This document shows positions 45,024 to 53,987 of a stretch of DNA of 64,000 bases, one piece after another. Source of the DNA: SAR202 cluster bacterium bin22 (GTDB lineage Bacteria; Chloroflexota; Dehalococcoidia; Lucifugimonadales; UBA3495). Under the pieces are notes generated by a model, which was not told where the DNA came from, ran no database searches, and saw nothing but the letters and a program-made list of their open reading frames with translations. Each line of letters opens with the position of its first letter. Within the stretch, counting starts at the first letter, position 1. Where the stretch lies: the NCBI GenBank assembly GCA_002238505.1, contig MPMM01000019.1, positions 1 through 64,000 on the forward strand, read 5' to 3'. A program made the position numbers and the translations under genes.

Positions 45024-45817
45024 CCCGGCAGCCGTGGCATAACCCAGACCCCGGCATCGATCCCGGCAATGACCCCGGTATCGAACCCGGCATCGAACCC
45101 GGTATTGACCCTGTGGATGAAATGGGCAGTGTGCTGGCCGCTACGGCTCCCGATGCGGTTATCCACCTGCGGGCAGCCGCCCTGTCCGGCGTCGCCTGGC
45201 CCCGGGCCCTGCTGGAAGCTGTCTCCCTCTGGACCCTACCCCTTGAGACCTGGCAGGACCGCACCTACCGGTACCTTATCGCCGGCGAGGCCCTGGACTG
45301 GCTTACCCTGGTGGAACGGCTCTACTCCGAAATCGAGGACTTCATTCCCCCTTCCGACCTGGAAAGGCTCCTGTTCGAAGGCGCCCTTCCCGACGACGTC
45401 ACCCCCGAGGAATTCAAGGAATGGATGGGCGGCAACAAGCACCGGGCCTACCTGAACTACTGGTATGGCGTGGTGGTGGAAGAGGCCCTCCAGCAGTCGG
45501 CGGAGGACGATGTCCGCAAGCGGGAAAAGGCTCGCTGCTACCCCGACAACGAGGACATGGTGGAGGAGGCCTTCACCCACCTGTACGGCAACACCCGCGC
45601 CGTTCTGCTGAAAGAATACCGCAAGGAGGCCGGCCTTCCCGAGTTGTCGCCCCTCTCTCTGGCCGACTGCAAGGAATTCACCTACTGGCTCTCCAAGCTG
45701 CGCTTCAACCTGTGGGACCCGGCCCGCGTAGCCAGCGACACCCGCAAGGGCATCCGCCACCTGGCCCGCCTCGAACAAGTCCCCGGCCCCCTTCTCGGCG
45801 AGGAAGTGCCAGGCTAG
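45020..45817 (+). CDS. Unknown protein with GIxPG repeats, coupled to PolX
   Basis: This is a 265-aa protein starting at GTG 45020, which overlaps the PolX stop (GTGA) and implies translational coupling. Near the N-terminus lies a short tandem repeat (PGIDPGNDPGIEPGIEPG). The rest is an alpha-helical-looking soluble domain with conserved-looking stretches TYRYLIAGEALDWLTLVERL, EWMGGNKHRAYLNYWYG and ARCYPDNEDMVEEAFTHLYG. No known domain was recognised. Its stop codon TAG sits within the CTAG at the left edge of an inserted MITE-like element, so the original C-terminus may have been longer. Confidence 0.6.
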   Translation: MTRQPWHNPDPGIDPGNDPGIEPGIEPGIDPVDEMGSVLAATAPDAVIHLRAAALSGVAWPRALLEAVSLWTLPLETWQDRTYRYLIAGEALDWLTLVERLYSEIEDFIPPSDLERLLFEGALPDDVTPEEFKEWMGGNKHRAYLNYWYGVVVEEALQQSAEDDVRKREKARCYPDNEDMVEEAFTHLYGNTRAVLLKEYRKEAGLPELSPLSLADCKEFTYWLSKLRFNLWDPARVASDTRKGIRHLARLEQVPGPLLGEEVPG

Positions 45818-45974
45818 GGGTCGTCAAAAGCCAAATTTCGTCTTTCCGGCGAAAGCCGAAATCCAGAAACGCCTTAATTATGGGTGATAACCTTCGCGAT
45901 GTAACAAGGCTTTGTATTGCAGCGTATTTGCACCTGATACCTGACCGGCAGTAATGGCTAATTTGACGACACCC
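45818..45974. repeat. MITE-like element flanked by CTAG
   Basis: The left end GGGGTCGTCAAAAGCC and the right end GGCTAATTTGACGACACCCC are imperfect inverted repeats about 157 bases apart. Both sides are flanked by CTAG, a possible target duplication. The interior is non-coding and includes CTTTCCGGCGAAAGCCGAAA, itself a hairpin. No transposase is present. Confidence 0.65.
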
Positions 45975-45978
45975 CTAG

Positions 45979-46250
45979 GGCCTGCCGGCTCCAAATCCCC
46001 CATTCCCTTCAGTCCACTTGTCTGTCGGCTTCCCCCTGGCCAATATTGCTCCCTCTTCTTTCAGCCTCTCCATTACCTGCAATCCTTCAGATTCCACCGT
46101 TTTCAGTTCCCTTATTGCCTTCCAACATATTGAAAACCCCGCCCTTCCCGTCTAAAATCTGCACGGCCCAGTTGAATATAGACCGGTAAAATTTATTGCA
46201 GGGCGACCGCATACGTCCCCCTTTCAACTGCGGCAGGAGATTACCCCACC
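45979..46250. other. Leader and promoter region of ribosomal protein S1
   Basis: No gene is seen. The promoter at 46130-46158 implies a leader of about 85 bases. Confidence 0.5.
46130..46158 (+). promoter_or_regulatory. Sigma70-like promoter for the S1 gene
   Basis: TTGAAA (46130-46135) and TAAAAT (46153-46158) are separated by exactly 17 bases. Confidence 0.7.
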
Positions 46251-47345
46251 ATGGTAAGCAGTGATTACGAAAACGTTTCAACTATGGCAGAACTGTCCGA
46301 GCAGGACTTGTCGCCCCGTCGGTATCAGCGGGGCGAAATTGTAGAAGGTGAAGTGGTGAGGGTGGACGACGACGGCATCGTCGTCAGCATCGGCCTCAAG
46401 ACCGAAGGCATCGTTCCGCCCCAGGAAATGAGGACTCTATCCCAGGAAGAACGGGACGGCATGCACTCCGGTGACAGCGTTATGGTTACCGTTAAGGGTG
46501 GCCGGGGCCCCGGCGACATGGCTCTACTCTCCCTGGATGCCGCCAAGGAAGAGCAGGGTTGGCTGGAACTGCTCCAGCACTCAAAGAATGGCGAAACCAT
46601 CACCGCCCGTGTCGTGGAACAGAACCGGGGCGGCGTGGTGGTCAACTACCTGGGCATCCGCGGGTTCGTACCCTTCTCCCAGCTGGCGCCCACGCCCAGC
46701 GATACCAGGGAACAGGCCATCGCCGAACGCATGGGCCAGGAATACCCCTTCCACATCCTCGAAGTGGAACAGGCCAGGGAGCGGCTGGTCCTCTCCGAGC
46801 GCGCCATCTGGCAGAAACAGCAGGAAGCGGAACGCGACGAGTTCCTCGCCACCCTGGAAGAAGGCGCCCTCGTCACTGGCAAGGTAACCTCCCTCCGGGG
46901 CTTTGGCGCTTTCGTAAATCTGGGCAAGGCCGAAGGACTCGTCCATATCTCCGAACTCGCCTGGAGCCGCATCAAGGGACCGGAAGAGGTGGTCAGCGTC
47001 GGCCAGGAACTGGAAGTCCAGATCCTGAAGGTGGACCCCGAAACCAAGCGCATCAGTCTCAGCCTCAAGCGCACCCAGCCCGAACCCTGGGAATCGGTGC
47101 CCGAGCGCTACAACATAGGCGACATCGTCGAGGGCACAGTTACCCGGCTGGCCGACTTCGGCGCCTTTGTCCGCCTGGAAGACTGGGTCGAGGGCCTGGT
47201 GCACATTTCCGAGCTTTCCCCCCGCCAGGTCAAGAACCCCAGCGAGTGCGTGTACGTCAACCAGCAGGTCCGCGTCCTGATTATGGACATTGATCCGGTC
47301 AAACGCCGTATGAGCCTCAGCTACAAGAAGGCTTTCGGGATGTAA
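46251..47345 (+). CDS. rpsA: 30S ribosomal protein S1, four-domain form
   Basis: This is an RNA-binding ribosomal protein of 364 aa with four S1 (OB-fold) domains. Domain 1 contains GEIVEGEVVRVDDDGIVVSI. Domain 2 contains ITARVVEQNRGGVVVNYLGI. Domain 3 contains GKVTSLRGFGAFVNLGKAEG and then EGLVHISELAW. Domain 4 contains EGTVTRLADFGAFVRL and then EGLVHISELSP. It is shorter than the six-domain E. coli form, as in many Gram-positive and Chloroflexota bacteria. AGGAGA lies about ten bases before the ATG. The next gene starts two bases after its stop. Confidence 0.92.
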   Translation: MVSSDYENVSTMAELSEQDLSPRRYQRGEIVEGEVVRVDDDGIVVSIGLKTEGIVPPQEMRTLSQEERDGMHSGDSVMVTVKGGRGPGDMALLSLDAAKEEQGWLELLQHSKNGETITARVVEQNRGGVVVNYLGIRGFVPFSQLAPTPSDTREQAIAERMGQEYPFHILEVEQARERLVLSERAIWQKQQEAERDEFLATLEEGALVTGKVTSLRGFGAFVNLGKAEGLVHISELAWSRIKGPEEVVSVGQELEVQILKVDPETKRISLSLKRTQPEPWESVPERYNIGDIVEGTVTRLADFGAFVRLEDWVEGLVHISELSPRQVKNPSECVYVNQQVRVLIMDIDPVKRRMSLSYKKAFGM

Positions 47346-47347
47346 CC

Positions 47348-48151
47348 ATGAACCCCGATCAGGAGTCGCCGGCCAACCGGCCGCAACCCACCGAACCCGT
47401 TGCCGGCGCAGAAACCGGGGACGACACCCAGCCGGCTGCCCAGGAACTGGGTCGGGTAGAACGCCCGCCCGCCGAACAGTTCCAGGGCATGCGCCGGCTG
47501 CTGTTGGTGCCCCTGATGTTTGCTCCCCCCGCCGAAACCGAAGGCGGCGCCTCCGACGGCCAGGCTATCTACGACCGGTACTGGGACCAGGTCCGCACCC
47601 AGATAGACGCGCTGGCTTCCGGGTTGGGCGGTCTCCACCGCATTTACCACGAGAGCCTGGTGGAAGGCGGCCAGGAAGGCCTGGACTACCTGCAGATGGC
47701 CTACCGCCACGCCCACTCCTTCATCCAGGTCAGGTTCCAGGCTGGGGCCACCCTGGAAGCCACCGAAAGTATCGACCTGATTACGGAAACCCTGGACCTG
47801 CAGCGCTGCCTGATGATCCCCTTTACCAACGACCAGGTGGCCGCCCGCATCCAGGACTGGCTGGCCGAAAGCACCCGGGCGCGTTACGAATACATAGCCG
47901 GTCAGATCGAGCAGACCCTCCAGCCCGATGAGACCGGGCTGCTGCTGATTAACGAGCGGCACCAGGTCCAGTTCCCCTCCGACCTTGAGGTCTTCTACGT
48001 GGCCCCGCCGGCCCTGGACGAGTACCGGCGCTGGATCCAGAACTGGATCGCCCGCCAGCAGCAGGCCGAAGCGGAAGCCATGCAGGCTGCTGCCACCACC
48101 GCGGCCGAGGATGGGATAACGGAAGAACCCGCGGAAGAAACCCGGGAATAA
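47348..48151 (+). CDS. Unknown soluble protein co-transcribed with S1
   Basis: This is a 267-aa protein two bases downstream of the S1 gene. The N-terminal 45 residues are Pro/Glu/Ala-rich and probably disordered. The middle is helical (YDRYWDQVRTQIDALASGLG, HRIYHESLVEGGQEGLDYLQ). RARYEYIAGQIEQTL and a short ELD-type segment follow. The C-terminus is Gln/Ala/Glu-rich. No enzyme motif was seen. The spacing suggests a translation-related or jointly regulated role, which is inference only. Confidence 0.65.
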   Translation: MNPDQESPANRPQPTEPVAGAETGDDTQPAAQELGRVERPPAEQFQGMRRLLLVPLMFAPPAETEGGASDGQAIYDRYWDQVRTQIDALASGLGGLHRIYHESLVEGGQEGLDYLQMAYRHAHSFIQVRFQAGATLEATESIDLITETLDLQRCLMIPFTNDQVAARIQDWLAESTRARYEYIAGQIEQTLQPDETGLLLINERHQVQFPSDLEVFYVAPPALDEYRRWIQNWIARQQQAEAEAMQAAATTAAEDGITEEPAEETRE

Positions 48152-48418
48152 CCTGCGCTCCCAGCGCCAACGGTACGACAGCGCTCCTCAATCCGGTGGT
48201 TGACATTCATGGGGACGGGTTAGAAACCCTCCCTTGTCGCCCCTCCAAACCTCTCCCAGGGCAATGCCACCCAGGGCGACTGCCCTGCCCGACAGTAGAG
48301 TAGGGTTTCGTTTCAGGTGGTATGGACAACCGGAACGGTAGGGGCAGACCTGTGTGTCTGCCCTTGTCTCACAAATGAAACCACCTGATTAGGAACGCTA
48401 CTTAACAGTAGCCGTTGC
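48152..48418. other. Intergenic region with a hairpin repeat
   Basis: No gene is seen. At 48341-48363 GGGGCAGACC and TGTCTGCCC form the same hairpin found at 9470 and 37176. Confidence 0.55.
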
Positions 48419-48448
48419 TTGACATAGTGAAATTGCCGTGAATATAAT
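48419..48448 (+). promoter_or_regulatory. Consensus promoter for CTP synthase
   Basis: TTGACA (48419-48424) and TATAAT (48443-48448) are both perfect hexamers, with an 18-base spacer. The leader to ATG 48571 would be about 115 bases. Confidence 0.75.
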
Positions 48449-48570
48449 CAGGAAGTACCACGGCTCACCATCACGACCCCTCGCGTAGGCCGTCTCTCTT
48501 ACCCAACCCGAACAGCACTTTCTCCAAACGTAAGTTTGTTCGCCTCTTAACAGTTTTTTATGGCTGAGGC

Positions 48571-50211
48571 ATGACCACCAAGTATATTTTTGTCACCGGC
48601 GGAGTCGTCAGTTCCATCGGTAAGGGGATTTGCGTTGCCTCCATTGGCCGCCTCCTCAAGAGCAGGGGGTTGTCCGTTTCGGTGGCAAAGCTCGATCCCT
48701 ACCTGAATGTTGACCCCGGCACCATGTCCCCCTATCAGCACGGAGAAGTTTTCGTCACCAGGGATGGCGGCGAAACCGACCTGGACCTGGGGCACTACGA
48801 GCGGTTCATCGATGTCGAGTTGACCCGCTCCTCCAACCTCACCGCCGGCCAGGTTTACATGACCCTTATCGCCAGGGAACGCCGCGGCGATTTCCTGGGA
48901 GGCACCATCCAGACGGTGCCCCACGTTACCAACGAAATCAAGGCCAGGCTCACCGAACTGGCCTCCGAATCCCAGGTGGATGTCCTCGTGGTGGAGGTCG
49001 GCGGCACCGTAGGCGACATTGAAGGTCTCCCCTTCCTGGAAGCCATCCGCCAGATGCGCAAGGACGTGGGCCGCAATAATGTCTGCTACGTCCACCTTAC
49101 CCTGCTGCCTTACATATCCGGCGCCGAGGAACTGAAGACCAAGCCCACCCAGCACAGCGTCAAGGAGTTAAGGGGTATCGGTATACAGCCCGATGCTCTG
49201 ATCTGCCGCAGCGATAACCCCATATCCGACTCCATTCGGGACAAGCTGTCCCTCTTCTGCGATGTGGACGGCGAGGCTGTCATTCCACTGGAAACAGTGG
49301 CTAACGTTTACGAGGTCCCCCTGATCCTGGAACGGGCCGGCCTTGGCGACTTCCTGGTAAATCTCCTGTCCCTTCAGGGTCAGCCCCAGGACCTGTCGGA
49401 ATGGACCCAGATGGTGGAAAGAATGCGGCGCCCCTCGGGTAAACTCCCCATCGCCATCGTCGGCAAATATGTGGAGTACCCCGACTCCTATCTCTCCGTA
49501 AGGGAGGCCCTCCGCCACGCCGGCACGGCCTACGATCAGGACGTCGAGATAAAGTGGGTCCACTCCGAGGACATCGAACGTCACGGTCCCGACGCCTACT
49601 TGGCCGACGTAATGGGCATCGTTGTCCCCGGTGGCTTCGGCCCCAGGGGCGTTGAGGGCATGATTGATACGGTGCAGTACGCCCGGGAGAACGGTATCCC
49701 CTACCTGGGTTTGTGCCTGGGCCTGCAGGTGATGATAATAGACTGGGCCAGGCATATCCTTGGGCTGGACGGCGCCAATTCTTCGGAACTGGACCCGGAA
49801 ACGCCCCACCCGGTTATCCATATCATGCCAGAGCAGGAAGCCATCACCGACCTGGGTGGCACCATGAGGCTGGGCGGCTATCCCTGCCGGCCGCAGCAGA
49901 ACACCCTGACCTTCTCCACCTACGGCAAGCAGGAGATTGAAGAGCGTCACCGGCACCGGTTCGAGGTCAACAACCTTTACCGTGAATGCCTGGAAGAATC
50001 GGGAATGATCATGGGCGGCCTCTCCCCCGACGGCAAGCTGGTGGAGACGGCCGAAGTCGCGGAGCATCCGTTTATGGTTGGGGTTCAGTTCCACCCCGAG
50101 TTCCAGTCCCGGCCCAATCGGCCCCACCCGCTTTTCTGCCAGTTTATCGCCCATTCCCTGAACGTCATCCGGGAAGGCAACCAGCAGCCCCTTCCCCTGG
50201 AAACCCGTTAA
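48571..50211 (+). CDS. pyrG: CTP synthase
   Basis: This glutamine amidotransferase converts UTP to CTP, 546 aa, normal length. The synthetase domain opens KYIFVTGGVVSSIGKG and continues KLDPYLNVDPGTMSPYQHGE, then GGETDLDLGHYERF and GTIQTVPHVTNEIK. The class-I glutaminase domain has the nucleophile Cys382 in YLGLCLGLQ and the His/Glu pair in GVQFHPEF. The usual DDGAETDLD block reads RDGGETDLD here, a mild change. All catalytic residues are present. It stands alone with its own strong promoter. Confidence 0.95.
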   Translation: MTTKYIFVTGGVVSSIGKGICVASIGRLLKSRGLSVSVAKLDPYLNVDPGTMSPYQHGEVFVTRDGGETDLDLGHYERFIDVELTRSSNLTAGQVYMTLIARERRGDFLGGTIQTVPHVTNEIKARLTELASESQVDVLVVEVGGTVGDIEGLPFLEAIRQMRKDVGRNNVCYVHLTLLPYISGAEELKTKPTQHSVKELRGIGIQPDALICRSDNPISDSIRDKLSLFCDVDGEAVIPLETVANVYEVPLILERAGLGDFLVNLLSLQGQPQDLSEWTQMVERMRRPSGKLPIAIVGKYVEYPDSYLSVREALRHAGTAYDQDVEIKWVHSEDIERHGPDAYLADVMGIVVPGGFGPRGVEGMIDTVQYARENGIPYLGLCLGLQVMIIDWARHILGLDGANSSELDPETPHPVIHIMPEQEAITDLGGTMRLGGYPCRPQQNTLTFSTYGKQEIEERHRHRFEVNNLYRECLEESGMIMGGLSPDGKLVETAEVAEHPFMVGVQFHPEFQSRPNRPHPLFCQFIAHSLNVIREGNQQPLPLETR

Positions 50212-50284
50212 TCCGGTGCTTTTCAAAGCCCCGACAGGCCGCACAAATATAGAAGAAAAAGAAACTGACCTGAGCTGATTCAAA

Positions 50285-50324
50285 GTCCCTTCCCCCTCGA
50301 TGGGGGACCACCGGAATGGGGGTG
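50285..50324. repeat. Hairpin repeat, CCCTTCCCCC family, copy 3
   Basis: GTCCCTTCCCCCTCGATGGG followed by GGACCACCGGAATGGGGGTG is a diverged member of the family at 24601, 31883 and 56747. Confidence 0.5.
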
Positions 50325-50414
50325 ACACCCTGCGCTCAAATCCCTTAACCACCCCATTCTACGAATCGGCAGCCTGGTTTTAGAAAACAATATCGCAGGA
50401 AGTACAGTACAGCC

Positions 50415-51074
50415 GTGAAGATTTTTCTGGATACCGCGAACATCGACGAAATACGCGAGGGGTCCGAACTGGGCATCGTGACTGGCGTCACCACCAACCC
50501 CTCCCTGGCAGCCAAGGAAGGAATTGGGGGCAAAGCCGGCTATCGGGCGGCAGTGCAGGAAATCGCCGACCTCATTGACGGCCCCATTTCCGTGGAAGTG
50601 GTCAGCACCGACGCCGCCGGCATGATTGATGAGGGGCGGGACATCGCCGAATGGATCCCCAACCCCTGGGTCAAAATCCCCAGCACCGCCGAGGGCCTGA
50701 AAGCCATTTCAGTCCTGGCCCGCGACGGCATCAAGATTAACCAGACCCTGTGCTTTTCCGTGAACCAGGCCATACTGGGCGCCCAGGCCGGGTCCACCGT
50801 CGTCAGCCCCTTCATCGGCCGCCTCGATGATATCGGCCAGGAAGGCATGACCTTGGTGGAGGACATAGTCGCCATTTACCGCCAGTACGAACTTCCCACC
50901 CTGGTGATGGCCGCCAGCATCCGCCATACCCTGCACTGCACCCAGGCCGCCAAGGTTGGCGCCGACATCTCCACGGTCCCCTACGGTGTTCTCAAGCAGA
51001 TGGTGCACCACCCCCTGACCGACGCCGGCCTGGCCCGGTTCCTTCAGGACTGGGAGAAAGCCGGCAACGCCTGA
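50415..51074 (+). CDS. Transaldolase / fructose-6-phosphate aldolase family
   Basis: This is a short-form transaldolase of 219 aa for the pentose phosphate pathway. It has GIVTGVTTNPSL near residue 30, the Schiff-base Lys87 in WVKIPSTAEGLKA, and KINQTLCFSVNQAILGAQAG. ADISTVPYGVLKQMVHHPLT lies near the C-terminus. The start is GTG at 50415. The family's common KIPMT reads KIPST here. FSA and TalC types are hard to tell apart by sequence alone. Confidence 0.9.
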   Translation: MKIFLDTANIDEIREGSELGIVTGVTTNPSLAAKEGIGGKAGYRAAVQEIADLIDGPISVEVVSTDAAGMIDEGRDIAEWIPNPWVKIPSTAEGLKAISVLARDGIKINQTLCFSVNQAILGAQAGSTVVSPFIGRLDDIGQEGMTLVEDIVAIYRQYELPTLVMAASIRHTLHCTQAAKVGADISTVPYGVLKQMVHHPLTDAGLARFLQDWEKAGNA

Positions 51075-51463
51075 AATATAACGGCCATTTACCTTGACAT
51101 AAAGGATTGCACAATGGCCAAATGATTATTACGGGAACAACAATTCTATAGTTTCGAGGCCCTTCTACACAGAGACAGACGCGCTACTTGCTTTAAATCC
51201 AACCAGTCCTCCTTTCGACCGGCATTTGCCACTTCCCCTGCAGGACCGGCTTCTGCAGTAAGTACCACAACAAACGGCCCGGATGACAGTTGGCAAGTCG
51301 CCCAGAGCGAACAGCTCAGGCGACTACCCCAGACTATTCGACCAGTTTAACATTTGGATGGCTACCCGACTCGGGGTTATATCCCCACATTCCCATATTG
51401 GGCTGGCATCAGCCCGCCGGCCAGAGCGCACCACCGCAGGTCCGGACAGAAATTGAGGTAAAG
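51075..51463. other. Long leader region upstream of rho
   Basis: About 390 bases without a supported gene. A perfect -35 hexamer TTGACA stands at 51094-51099, but no good -10 follows at 16-18 bases. The frame of Rho stays open back to 51290, but that sequence is not family-like. Rho genes are often autoregulated through their leader, and this one is long enough for that. Confidence 0.4.
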
Positions 51464-52759
51464 ATGACGACAACTACCAAGCCGAGGATGATGGATGTAG
51501 CTGAACTAGGGGCTTTGACCAAGGAACAGCTCCTGGACATGGCCGAAGACGTCGGCCTGGAAGACGGCGGCGCCCTGGCATCTATACGGCGGGAAGACCT
51601 GCTCAACCGCGTCCTTCATGCCGTCTCCGCCCAGCAGTCCCTGTTATCCTCGGGCATCCTGGAAATCATGGACGAGGGCTACGGCTTTCTGCGCCAGATC
51701 AATTACCTGCCAGCCACCGGCGACGTCTATATTTCCCAGTCCCAGATCCGCCGCTTCGGCCTGCGCACCGGCGACACCGTTACCGGCCAGGTGCGTCCGC
51801 CCAAGGAGGGTGAACGCTATTTCGGCCTGGTACGGGTGGAAAGGGTCAATGGACAGGAAACGGACCAGATCAACTCCCGCTACCGGGCCCAGTTTGAATA
51901 CCTGACTCCCATCTTTCCGGAACGGCAGGTGGTGCTGGAAACCGACAGCGTCAACCTCTCCACCCGCATGGTGGACCTGTTCGCGCCCATCGGCCTGGGC
52001 CAGCGGGGCCTGATTGTCTCGCCTCCCAAAGCCGGCAAGACCACAATCCTGAAGCAGATCGCCCACAGCGTCGCCGAGAACAACCCCGAGGCGGTGCTGA
52101 TGGTGGTCCTCATCGGCGAACGCCCTGAAGAGGTCACCGACATGCGGCGGGCCGTAAATGGAGACGTTTTCGCCTCCACCTTCGACGAGTCGGTGGAAGA
52201 GCAGTGCCGTGTGGCCGAACTCGCCCTGGAGCGGTCCAAGCGCCTGGTGGAAAACGGGCTGGACGTCATCATCCTCCTCGACAGCGTTACCCGCCTCACC
52301 CGCGCCTACAACCTGGCTGTCCCCACCAGTGGCCGCACCCTCTCCGGAGGCATTGATCCGGCGGCCCTGTACCCGCCCAAGAAGTTCTTTGGCGCCGCCC
52401 GCAACATCGAAGAAGGCGGCAGCCTTACCATCATCGGCACCTGCCTGGTGGACACCGGCAGCCGGATGGACGAGGTCATTTACGAAGAATTCAAGGGTAC
52501 CGGCAATATGGAACTTCACCTGGACCGGAAGCTGGCCGACCGCCGCTTCTTCCCTGCCGTGGACATCGTCCGCAGCGGAACCCGCCGTGAGGAGTTGCTC
52601 TACGAAGAAAACACCATGAAGCAGATCTGGCTCTTGCGCCGGATGATTTCCCTCATCTCCAACGATGGCTCAACCAACGCCACCGAGCGGGTTCTGGAGC
52701 GCCTCTCCAAGTACCCCAACAACGAGGAATTCCTCTCCAACCTCAACAAGGAAACCTGA
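51464..52759 (+). CDS. rho: Transcription termination factor Rho
   Basis: This is a hexameric RNA-dependent ATPase of 431 aa. ATG 51464 is chosen for GAGG upstream and a normal N-terminus ([20 protein letters not shown]). The Rho N-terminal helical domain and cold-shock-like RNA-binding domain follow ([39 protein letters not shown]). The ATPase part has Walker [27 protein letters not shown], Walker [19 protein letters not shown], the Q/R-loop region [20 protein letters not shown] and the C-terminal arm. It is intact. A terminator follows. Confidence 0.95.
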   Translation: MTTTTKPRMMDVAELGALTKEQLLDMAEDVGLEDGGALASIRREDLLNRVLHAVSAQQSLLSSGILEIMDEGYGFLRQINYLPATGDVYISQSQIRRFGLRTGDTVTGQVRPPKEGERYFGLVRVERVNGQETDQINSRYRAQFEYLTPIFPERQVVLETDSVNLSTRMVDLFAPIGLGQRGLIVSPPKAGKTTILKQIAHSVAENNPEAVLMVVLIGERPEEVTDMRRAVNGDVFASTFDESVEEQCRVAELALERSKRLVENGLDVIILLDSVTRLTRAYNLAVPTSGRTLSGGIDPAALYPPKKFFGAARNIEEGGSLTIIGTCLVDTGSRMDEVIYEEFKGTGNMELHLDRKLADRRFFPAVDIVRSGTRREELLYEENTMKQIWLLRRMISLISNDGSTNATERVLERLSKYPNNEEFLSNLNKET

Positions 52760-52785
52760 TCCCTGCCCTTACGGCAGTTTATTCG

Positions 52786-52826
52786 AAGGGCCCTCCCTCC
52801 TGACAGGAAAGAGGGCCCTTCCTTTA
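52786..52826 (+). terminator. Rho-gene intrinsic terminator
   Basis: AAGGGCCCTC pairs with GAGGGCCCTT (52786-52820), followed by CCTTTAT, about 26 bases past the rho stop. Confidence 0.75.
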
Positions 52827-52869
52827 TCCCTGCCTTCCTGCCCTTGGCGCCCTTCGTCGATTAACCCAC

Positions 52870-52996
52870 GATCTTTCGATTATTCTGGTACAGTCTCTTC
52901 CACCGTTCGCCCTGAGCCTGTCGAAGGGCCGCCCGGAATGGTTCTCCAAGCTCACTACGAACGGACCCGAGGAGTTGCCACCGACAATCGAAAGTC
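52870..52996. repeat. MITE-like 130-bp element, copy B
   Basis: It begins ATCTTTCGATTATTCTGGTA and ends GACAATCGAAAGTCCC, with the same interior as copies A (14365) and C (53772). The terminal repeats are slightly worn. Confidence 0.75.
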
Positions 52997-53020
52997 CCCT
53001 CTCGAATACCCGCATCCCCT

Positions 53021-53521
53021 TGACACCACCCCCTTCCCACCCTGGATAACCCGCCCCTACCATCAAAAGACAATAACCAAACATCCCCCCTCTCCCATAG
53101 GAAGAGGGGCCAGGGGTGAGGGCAAGCCCTGTCACCCACCAAACCATGTCATCCTGAGCGAAGCCGAAGGATCTAAAATTTATACGACATACCATGCCCA
53201 GCCAACCGCAACCAACATCAATACCGAAGTTCCCCCCTCGCCCTATGGGAGAGGGGCCGGGGGTGAGGGCCACCCCACTGACACCACCCCCTTCCCACCC
53301 TGGATAACCCGCCCCTACCACCAAAACACAATACCCAAACATCCCCCCTCTCCTATAGGAAGAGGGGCCAGGGGTGAGGGCCCCCCAAATACAAACCATG
53401 TCATCCTGAGCGAAGCCGAAGGATCTAAAATCCATACCACATACCATGCCCAGCCAACCGCAACCAACATCAATACCGAAGTTCCCCCCTCGCCCTATGG
53501 GAGAGGGGCCGGGGGTGAGGG
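53021..53521. repeat. Tandem direct duplication of a ~250-bp non-coding unit (period 258)
   Basis: Unit 1 (about 53021-53270) and unit 2 (about 53279-53521) share nearly all of their sequence. Each has TTCCCACCCTGGATAACCCG, a CCCCTCTCC..AGGAAGAGGGG hairpin, CATCCTGAGCGAAGCCGAAG, CCAGCCAACCGCAACCAACA and a CCCCTCGCCCTATGGGAGAG hairpin. Long frames across it on both strands are translations of repeats, not genes. The remainder (53522-53771) is also non-coding and includes GGGGCGAGTTTGAAACCCGC. Confidence 0.8.
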
Positions 53522-53771
53522 CTCCCCGCCACCAGCCAATCTGGCCAACGGCGCACCACCCTTTCATCAGCCTGTCTACCACCCCCATTCCCACATACAA
53601 AACAACAGGAAATGAAAGGAAATAACAGGAGAAAACAAAATTCACCCCTTTTCCCGTCGGGGCGAGTTTGAAACCCGCCCTCTACCCTGGCAACAAAGAA
53701 ACCCGAACGAACCGCAACCAACCCAAAAACCAGACTCGCCCCTAGCCCTGTCGGACAAGGGCCAAGTGACC

Positions 53772-53901
53772 GGGTCTTTCGATTATCTTGGTAGAGTCTC
53801 TTCCACCGCTCGCCCTGAACCCGTCGAAGGGCTGCCCGGAATGGTTCTCCAGGCTCACCACGAACGGACCCGAGGAGTTGCCACCGACAATCGAAAGACC
53901 C
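53772..53901. repeat. MITE-like 130-bp element, copy C
   Basis: It begins GGGTCTTTCGATTATCTTGG and ends GACAATCGAAAGACCCTGG. The terminal 16 bases are inverted repeats with one mismatch. Both ends are the best preserved of the three copies. Confidence 0.8.
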
Positions 53902-53987
53902 TGGAGCCAGGTGACAGGCCCCCACGACAACCACCCGGAGCGTGTTATCATTAGGGATAAAGCCAAATCCATTTGCCCTTTCAAAGT

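Noticed and set aside
51094..51122. Promoter for rho at the TTGACA hexamer
   Set aside because: No acceptable -10 hexamer lies 16-19 bases downstream, so only the -35-like box is noted.
53021..53521. Possible CRISPR array
   Set aside because: There are only two units of about 250 bases. They are near-identical throughout, with no short repeats separated by unique spacers.
52665..53615. Long plus-strand open frame across the rho end and the repeats
   Set aside because: It reads through rho in another frame and then through tandem repeats. Its repeated PPSPYGRGAGGEG-like peptide is a translation of hairpin repeats.
52824..53645. Minus-strand open frame with LTPGPSPIGRGG repeats
   Set aside because: This is the other-strand translation of the same non-coding repeats.
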